Shown here piece by piece: positions 59,031-64,000 of a stretch of DNA of 64,000 nt. The number at the start of each line of letters is the position of its first letter. The stretch's first letter is position 1. Source of the stretch: Pseudomonadota bacterium (GTDB lineage Bacteria > Pseudomonadota > Gammaproteobacteria > Burkholderiales > Burkholderiaceae_C); contig JAJZUV010000009.1 in the NCBI GenBank assembly GCA_021848345.1, positions 30,136 through 94,135 on the forward strand, given 5' to 3'. Made by a program: the position numbers and the translations under genes. Under the pieces are notes generated by a model, which was given only the letters and a program-made list of their open reading frames with translations, was not told the origin of the DNA and searched no databases.

Positions 59031-59414
59031 AGAAAAATCGTTTCTTCCCTTCGCCGTACAGCATCTTGTACAGCAACTTCCGCGGCGACCAGACTCTAGC
59101 ACGCGCGGCCGACGACATGCCACGACCCGGGCACCAGTGGGCGCTGCAGCCCTATCTATTCAGCATCAAGTCGGGGGCCGAACAACAACTCTCCCACGCG
59201 TCTGAGCCCTTCCGTGCTCTTGGGGTGGCATCCCGACTGTGGCGGCGCAGCCTTCCACCGGTGACTGTAGCCCGACGCGCCCGGGCTCTCGCTCAGCGCC
59301 CGGGCCGTGTTCACCCAAATCGAGAGGGGAAACGATGGCCGAAGCTCTTGCATGGTCGTTGGCGTTCGCCGACTAAGATTTGCTTACCCAATTCTTCGGA
59401 TGAGCTCCATGACC
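59031..59414. other. Gene-poor spacer inside the island boundary
   Basis: About 385 bp between the palindrome and the H-NS-like gene. Open frames here overlap in several registers, lack ribosome-binding sites and show no recognisable domain. Composition is intermediate between the core and the island. I see no convincing promoter for the following gene. Confidence 0.5.
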
Positions 59415-59717
59415 ATGACCAGCTACACAGAACTCCAACGCGAAATCGCGCGCCTCATGCAGCAGGCCGACGCTGCTCGCAAAGCCGAAGTGCGAGCGGT
59501 CATCGACGACATCAAAGCCAAGATGAGCGAGTACGGCATCACAGCCGCCGACCTTGGCCCCAGCGGGCGCTCCTCACGCGCCAAGGGCACGACCGTCGCT
59601 GCAAAGTACCGGAACTCGGCAACCGGCGAGACGTGGACTGGCCGGGGCAAGATGCCACGTTGGCTGCAAGCCGCGGTCGCCGCGGGTAGTCGCAAGGAAG
59701 ACTTCCTGATTGGCTGA
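59415..59717 (+). CDS. H-NS family nucleoid protein
   Basis: A 100-residue protein (MTSYTELQREIARLMQQADA). It has an N-terminal coiled-coil oligomerisation region and the C-terminal DNA-binding motif region KYRNSATGETWTGRGKMPRW, then LQAAVAAGSRKEDFLIG. ATGs at 59400 and 59409 are alternatives that would add five or two residues. H-NS paralogues on islands typically silence A/T-rich acquired DNA or interfere with the host H-NS. Its own G+C is nearer to the core than that of the genes around it. Confidence 0.9.
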   Translation: MTSYTELQREIARLMQQADAARKAEVRAVIDDIKAKMSEYGITAADLGPSGRSSRAKGTTVAAKYRNSATGETWTGRGKMPRWLQAAVAAGSRKEDFLIG

Positions 59718-59823
59718 GTTGGCGGTCGTCGCCGGAAGGGGGCAAGAGCCCCGCAGGGAGACTCCTACACCGACGCAGCCGAGCGCTATGCCGCTGCTGA
59801 GGGTGAAGTGCCCGGCAACCCGC

Positions 59824-60360
59824 TTAGGTGGGGGCAGTTGACCTCGCCACCCGAGCGCGCTTAGTTCCCTCTGGCAACTCCCTGACAGGCTCAAGCACCT
59901 GAGCCGCCGTCACCTCCGTTGCCATCATTCGCCTTAGCGCGGCCAGCGACACCTGGTGCTGGCCGTTCTTGGTCGACTTTCGCTTCGCGACGAGGGCCCA
60001 CGCCAAGAGCCCCGGGCCGTTGAAGCACTCGTCGAATGAGCCATCCTCGTTCAGCTTGAAGACGAGGAGGTGCTCCGGGCAACTGGAGAGAGCAATTCTG
60101 TCGCCTTGGGTCGCCTTCACCTCGACCTTTCTGCCCTCGCGTACGCCGTCATAGCCTTCAGTCGAGGCTCGGCAGAGTTCGATGGCATAGTAGGTGCTCG
60201 CAAGCGCCTCGCCAATGCTGCCGACGAGGTGGCCGTCGGGGGTGAAGTGCCGCCCAGGGAAGATGGTCTCGAGCTTGGCGACGATGGCATAGAGGTCGCG
60301 AATGAGCGCCGGAACCTCGTCGGCTATTGCCACTGTCACCGCCGCAGCCTGGGAGTTCAT
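59824..60360 (-). CDS. DUF6998-like protein with ExK nuclease-like motif
   Basis: A 178-residue protein. The middle reads GRHFTPDGHLVGSIGEALAS, then ELCRASTEGYDGVREGRKVEVKATQGDRIA. A glycine-led GE followed later by D and E-x-K (VEVK) is the arrangement of restriction-endonuclease-fold domains; I recall similar sequences as DUF6998, but the name is from memory. It starts 24 bp after the lipase stop, so the pair is probably one operon. Function unknown. Confidence 0.65.
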   Translation of the reverse strand: MNSQAAAVTVAIADEVPALIRDLYAIVAKLETIFPGRHFTPDGHLVGSIGEALASTYYAIELCRASTEGYDGVREGRKVEVKATQGDRIALSSCPEHLLVFKLNEDGSFDECFNGPGLLAWALVAKRKSTKNGQHQVSLAALRRMMATEVTAAQVLEPVRELPEGTKRARVARSTAPT

Positions 60361-60384
60361 AGGCGCACGCTAACCTGTTCGCCG

Positions 60385-61545
60385 TCACTTGAACATCGCG
60401 CCCTGTGCCATAAGCAACTTGTAGTAGTTGCCACAGTGGTGCTGCCACAAGGGGTCAGTGCTCTCTTCCACTGTGACCTGTCCTGCCAAGGAATAAAGCC
60501 TGCCGCACTGAACATAGTTGAGGTAGGGGGCTGCACTATTCGGCGGCGTCCCGTCAAGCAGATACGTTCCAGCGGGCATGTTCTGCCCAAGGTATGTCAT
60601 CGCCCTGTCGGCAGCCTTCTGCGCAACCTCTCCGATGGCGCTCCGGGCATCCCTGGCGCTGGCCTCGACGATGTCCGCAAGGCGCTTCAGAATCGGGTGC
60701 TTCGCTGAGAGGTACGGGTCGATGGGATTCCCGGCGACCTCATCGGGCATGTCCATCGTCAGTGGGACTTGGGGCACCCAGTCGCGGCTGTTATTGATAC
60801 ACAGGGCCATTCCACGGTTGCCAGCCGCTTGAGCGAAGTCCTGGCCGAACTGCCAGTTGCCGGGCCTGGGCTGCGCAAAGACGTACGACTTGAATCTCAG
60901 CGACTTCGCCTTGAGCGCCTCCGGCATCGTTCCTGATGCATCGGTCGTTGCTTGCAGCAGGACCGCATGCACCAACGTTGCAATCGCTGCGCCCTGGCTA
61001 TGACCGGCGATAAGCACTTTGCTCCCACTCGGCAGAGACAGCAAGTAGCGCAGGATGCCAAGGGTCTCGTGATACAGCAAGATTGCAGTGCCCCAGATGA
61101 AGCCGAGGTGAACGGCCGCGGTATCGGCGTTCTGGCTTGACACGACGAAGAGGGGAAGCTGCTTGCCCGAGCCCTGCGGCATCGAAATCGGCAGTGGAGC
61201 ATTTGCCTCAACGGACGTGGCCAGGACATCATCCAAGATGCTGGAGACTTCGCCCACCGTGCCGCGTATCACTATGGCATACAGGTTCTCGTCGAAGACG
61301 CACTTCCATGCTGCCCATGCGTTGTCGAAAGGTCCCATGCCTTCGATGGCCTGAGCGGTCCCGTCGGACAGTGCACGCTTCTCCTGCCGCGAAGGGTCAG
61401 TTTGACGGCTATCGAATTCCGTACGCCACCTCTCGTCCATTGCGGGCGCATCCATTCCATCTATGCCGGTGCCATTGAGTTGCATGCAGAGGCAGATGGC
61501 GTCGAGCGCTTCCTGCATCACGAATCCTGGTGCGAAGTCAGCCAT
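60385..61545 (-). CDS. Lipase class 3-like alpha/beta hydrolase
   Basis: A 386-residue protein from ATG 61545 (MADFAPGFVMQEALDAICLC), with GGGAGG five bases upstream. The nucleophile elbow is KVLIAGHSQGAAIATLVHAV (GHSQG), preceded by LYAIVIRGTVGEVSSILDDV with the oxyanion-strand pattern of lipase_3 proteins. A candidate acid is in NSRDWVPQVP and the histidine may be one of the C-terminal HH pair. No signal peptide is seen, so it acts in the cytoplasm or is secreted by another route. Codon use is less G/C-biased than in the core genes. Confidence 0.75.
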   Translation of the reverse strand: MADFAPGFVMQEALDAICLCMQLNGTGIDGMDAPAMDERWRTEFDSRQTDPSRQEKRALSDGTAQAIEGMGPFDNAWAAWKCVFDENLYAIVIRGTVGEVSSILDDVLATSVEANAPLPISMPQGSGKQLPLFVVSSQNADTAAVHLGFIWGTAILLYHETLGILRYLLSLPSGSKVLIAGHSQGAAIATLVHAVLLQATTDASGTMPEALKAKSLRFKSYVFAQPRPGNWQFGQDFAQAAGNRGMALCINNSRDWVPQVPLTMDMPDEVAGNPIDPYLSAKHPILKRLADIVEASARDARSAIGEVAQKAADRAMTYLGQNMPAGTYLLDGTPPNSAAPYLNYVQCGRLYSLAGQVTVEESTDPLWQHHCGNYYKLLMAQGAMFK

Positions 61546-61991
61546 GTTGCCTCCCGGCGTGAGCGACAAAGATACGACAGGCGGAAGCCTATCCAGCAAT
61601 TCAATTCTTCTACAAACCGGCATCTCGCGCCAAATTTTCGCGTCCGATGCCTTGGCTCCAGCCACTGTCAACCAGAACTTCCAGGTCGTCCCATCATTGG
61701 ACTGCTAGGTAAGACTGGTTCCTCGACGTGCCGGCTCATGCGCCCCGTAAAGACCGGCGAGAAGGGTAGTTAAAGCGACAGAAGCTCGGCATGCAAAAGC
61801 TGAGCGAAATTTCTAAAGGAGGTCGCTACACATCCTACGTACGGCAGAGGGCGGATAGAGCTCAAGGCATCGTTCGGAGGGTTGAAGCGCCATCTCTTCC
61901 AGCATCGCTGGGGTACGCAAAGGGTATGCGGCCGACGCATTGGCTTGCAATCTGTTAAGTCAATATTTCCAATCAAATCAATCGAAAAACC
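61546..61991. other. Intergenic region between divergent lipase and small gene
   Basis: 446 bp without a supportable gene. The lipase reading frame continues open upstream to 61671, but the lipase ribosome-binding site argues against use of that extension. The right part, 61955-61990, is strongly A/T-rich, so divergent promoters are plausible there. I could not identify -35/-10 pairs with confidence. Confidence 0.5.
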
Positions 61992-62366
61992 ATGAATTTT
62001 AATGTCGCGTCAAAGATTTATATAATGGAACGACTCGCGAGTCTCAAAGGGCGAGAGCTGAATGCCATATTTGACAAGCTAACAGCTGAAAGGTCGTGTC
62101 CTTGGGCTGTGCGTTGGTTTTGGTGTTCTTGGACTAGATGTGGAAATATTTGCGTGTATTTTCCATCGGGGAGAAAGTCGTCGGTGGATTATGACCGAAA
62201 CACAATGTTTTGGAATCACGACGCCGAGAGTGATTTTTCGACCGTTCGGAGAGGGACTCCGCGTCACAGGGCCCTAGTGGAGACGATTCTCAATATTCGC
62301 GAGGAATTTCCAGATGCCTGTCCGGAAATATTCGAGCGTATTCTTGAGGAGAGGTCGGCGGCCTGA
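61992..62366 (+). CDS. Hypothetical protein (island)
   Basis: A 124-residue open frame with G+C and codon use clearly lower than the core. The sequence has an unusual aromatic/cysteine stretch (ERSCPWAVRWFWCSWTRCGN) and a helical C-terminus (RALVETILNIREEFPDACPE). No family is recognised. An internal ATG at 62025 (MERLASLKGRELNAI) is an alternative start. It converges on hsdR; the 114 bp between contain imperfect inverted repeats only. Confidence 0.45.
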   Translation: MNFNVASKIYIMERLASLKGRELNAIFDKLTAERSCPWAVRWFWCSWTRCGNICVYFPSGRKSSVDYDRNTMFWNHDAESDFSTVRRGTPRHRALVETILNIREEFPDACPEIFERILEERSAA

Positions 62367-62480
62367 TTTGAATCGGGCGGAGTGCTTCAAGGGGCGGCGC
62401 CCTTGGGCAGACGATAAGGGGGAAATTTAAGGCTGCGCCCAAAGGAGCGCCGTTATCAGAGTTTGTCGATAACAGCAGTC

Positions 62481-64000
62481 TCAGATTGCCCACTCCGTCG
62501 AAAGCATCTCCGCCTGCTTGAGCACGGTCTCCGTCGCCTCTTCTTGCTTGTCCGGCGGATACTTGTAACGGCGTAACAGCGTCTTGACCATGACCCGCAT
62601 GCTCGCCCGGACAGACTCCCGCACGGACCAGTCCACGGTTACAGAGTTACGGAGCTTCAGGGTCAGCTCGACCGCAATCTTCTTCAGCGTCTCGTCACCG
62701 AGCTCCCGGACGGCCGACTCGTTGGCAGCAAGGGCGTCATAGAAGGCGCGCTCCTCCGGGCCGAGGCCAAGCTCTGCTCCCCGCATGGCTTCCTCGTGGA
62801 ACTTCTTGGCCATCGCGATGAGCTCTTCGATGACCTGGGCCGTCTCAATGGCGCGGTTCCGATAGCGCTTCAGACTCTCCTGAAGCAGTTCGGAGTACTT
62901 GGCCGCCTTCACCACGTTGGTCCTAAACCGTGTTGTGATTTCATCGTTGAGCAGGCGTTCGAGCAGCTCTACCGCGAGGTTGCGCTCTTTCATGTGACGC
63001 ACATCCTCAAGGAACTGCTCGGAGAGGATGCCGATGTCTGGCCTGTTCAGCCCCGCGGCCTGGAAGATATCGACGACCTCAGCGCTCACGACGGCTTTGC
63101 TCAAAATCTGCCGCAGCGCGTGCTCTTTCTGTTCGTCAGTGAGCTTTTTGTCCTGGGTGGTGTGTTTCGTCAGAGCGGCCTTCACCGCCTGCAGGAAGGC
63201 GAGCTCATCACGGTGGTCGAGTGCCTCGTCCAAGGTGCAGCAAAGCGCGAACGCCTTGGTGGCAGCGAGCACTGCGTCGGCAAAGCGCTTCTTGCCCTCA
63301 TCCTGGGCAACCACATGCTCCAACACCTTCGGCAGAAGCTGCCATGCCTGGGTCCTGAATTCGGCGTAGTCGCAACCGTGGAAGAAGCCATGCAAGACGT
63401 CCATCTTCTCCAGCAGCACATGCAATGCTTCGCGAGCATCGATGGTCGGCCGGCCCTTGCCGTGGGCAGACGTGTAGTCTTTTAGCGCTGCCTTAAGCTC
63501 GTTCGCGATGCCGAGATAGTCGACGACGAGACCACCTGGCTTGTCGCGAAAGACACGGTTGACGCGAGCGATGGCCTGCATGAGGTTGTGCCCCCGCATC
63601 GGCTTGTCGACGTACATCGTGTGCATGCAAGGCGCGTCAAAGCCGGTCAGCCACATGTCCCTCACGATGACGAGCTTGAACGGGTCGGTCGGGTCCTTGT
63701 AGCGCCGTTCTAGGCGCTTCTTGACGTCCTTCGAATATATGTGGGGCTTGAGCAAGGGCTTGTCGGCGGCCGAGCCCGTCATGATGATTTTGATGGCCCC
63801 CTTCTCGGGGTCAGGGTGATGCCAGTCGGGGCGTAGCGCGACGATGGCGTCGTACAGATGCACGCAGACCTCACGGCTCATGCCGACGACCATCGCCTTG
63901 CCGTCCATCGCGGTGAGGCGGTTCTCGAAGTGCTCGACGATGTCGGCTGCAACCTTCTGAATCCTGGGCGGAGCACCGACGAGTTTTTCGAGCGCGGCCC
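62481..64000 (-). CDS. hsdR: Type I restriction enzyme R subunit, C-terminal part (cut by window edge)
   Basis: The frame is open to the right edge, so about 506 codons of the C-terminal half are seen. The second helicase domain is present: [40 protein letters not shown] and motif [23 protein letters not shown] long helical C-terminal domain follows (DUF3387-like), ending [12 protein letters not shown], which would contact the methyltransferase core. The nuclease and first helicase domains lie outside the window, as must hsdM and hsdS if intact. The HsdR complex translocates and cleaves unmodified DNA. Confidence 0.9.
   Translation of the reverse strand, partial: AALEKLVGAPPRIQKVAADIVEHFENRLTAMDGKAMVVGMSREVCVHLYDAIVALRPDWHHPDPEKGAIKIIMTGSAADKPLLKPHIYSKDVKKRLERRYKDPTDPFKLVIVRDMWLTGFDAPCMHTMYVDKPMRGHNLMQAIARVNRVFRDKPGGLVVDYLGIANELKAALKDYTSAHGKGRPTIDAREALHVLLEKMDVLHGFFHGCDYAEFRTQAWQLLPKVLEHVVAQDEGKKRFADAVLAATKAFALCCTLDEALDHRDELAFLQAVKAALTKHTTQDKKLTDEQKEHALRQILSKAVVSAEVVDIFQAAGLNRPDIGILSEQFLEDVRHMKERNLAVELLERLLNDEITTRFRTNVVKAAKYSELLQESLKRYRNRAIETAQVIEELIAMAKKFHEEAMRGAELGLGPEERAFYDALAANESAVRELGDETLKKIAVELTLKLRNSVTVDWSVRESVRASMRVMVKTLLRRYKYPPDKQEEATETVLKQAEMLSTEWAI

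Noticed and set aside
58976..59060. A complete tRNA gene on the minus strand
   Set aside because: Only the T loop through CCA can be matched; the opposite T-stem strand, anticodon arm and D arm are absent.
62021..62026. TATAAT as promoter of the island small gene
   Set aside because: It overlaps the alternative start codon at 62025 and has no suitable -35 box; it is probably chance in A/T-rich DNA.

Overview
The window looks like a chromosome segment of a high-G+C betaproteobacterium, most likely of the order Burkholderiales. The grounds are the gene set and order: a DUF3460 gene beside scpA and panBC, a KdoO-type Kdo hydroxylase, pilT and pilU separated by a cyclic-nucleotide-binding gene, the fmdB-DUF502-aspS-nudB-ybhP/clsB row, and metK-ahcY-metF with an S-adenosylhomocysteine (SAH) riboswitch. 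A thiosulfate importer/rhodanese cassette hints at sulfur metabolism, but I cannot name the genus. Almost everything left of about 59.0 kb is dense core genome; the last 5 kb has visibly lower G+C and accessory genes.

Layout. 0-3 kb (minus strand): a DUF484 gene cut by the window edge, dapF, and two LpxL-type lipid A acyltransferases. 3-6.8 kb (plus): the activated-methyl cycle genes metK, ahcY and metF, with an RNA element before metK that resembles a SAM-II riboswitch and a clear SAH riboswitch before ahcY. 6.8-7.2 kb: a large inverted repeat of a dispersed GC-rich element, then amn. 8.8-17.3 kb (minus): an inositol-phosphatase-like gene, nadB, panC, panB, scpA, DUF3460, kdoO and metG, most of them close enough to be co-transcribed. 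17.5-21.8 kb (plus): apbC, fadD behind a perfect palindromic operator, and cca. 21.8-25.5 kb: a LysR regulator divergent from an MFS exporter, then DUF2905 and a MidA-type methyltransferase. 25.5-35.3 kb (plus): pterin and folate genes (folM-like, folB, nudB), ttcA, a lipoprotein, fmdB, DUF502, aspS, aroG and the ybhP-clsB pair. 35.3-38.9 kb: repeats, then rhodanese, a YeeE/YedE transporter, a small membrane protein and rlmJ.

39.0-43.2 kb holds a GlrK-QseG-GlrR-type envelope-stress two-component operon. Immediately downstream lie two GlrR-type half-palindromes and a consensus sigma-54 promoter, followed by a small secreted-protein gene and a strong terminator. This is the most complete regulatory circuit visible in the window. 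43.3-58.8 kb: deaD, a fused SpmA/SpmB-type membrane protein, pilU, cNMP-binding protein and pilT, yggS, a thioredoxin-like gene, ettA, a GNAT acetyltransferase, a DegQ protease, a SIMPL protein, an Fsr-type exporter, a PfkB kinase and tpx.

At 58.94-59.03 kb a terminator, the last 24 nt of a tRNA (T loop to CCA) and a palindrome mark what appears to be the end of a genomic island integrated in a tRNA gene. The island side carries an H-NS-like protein, a lipase plus DUF6998-like gene pair, an unrecognised small gene and the C-terminal part of a type I restriction HsdR subunit that runs off the right edge. All calls come from reading the sequence and its translations; no database search was possible.
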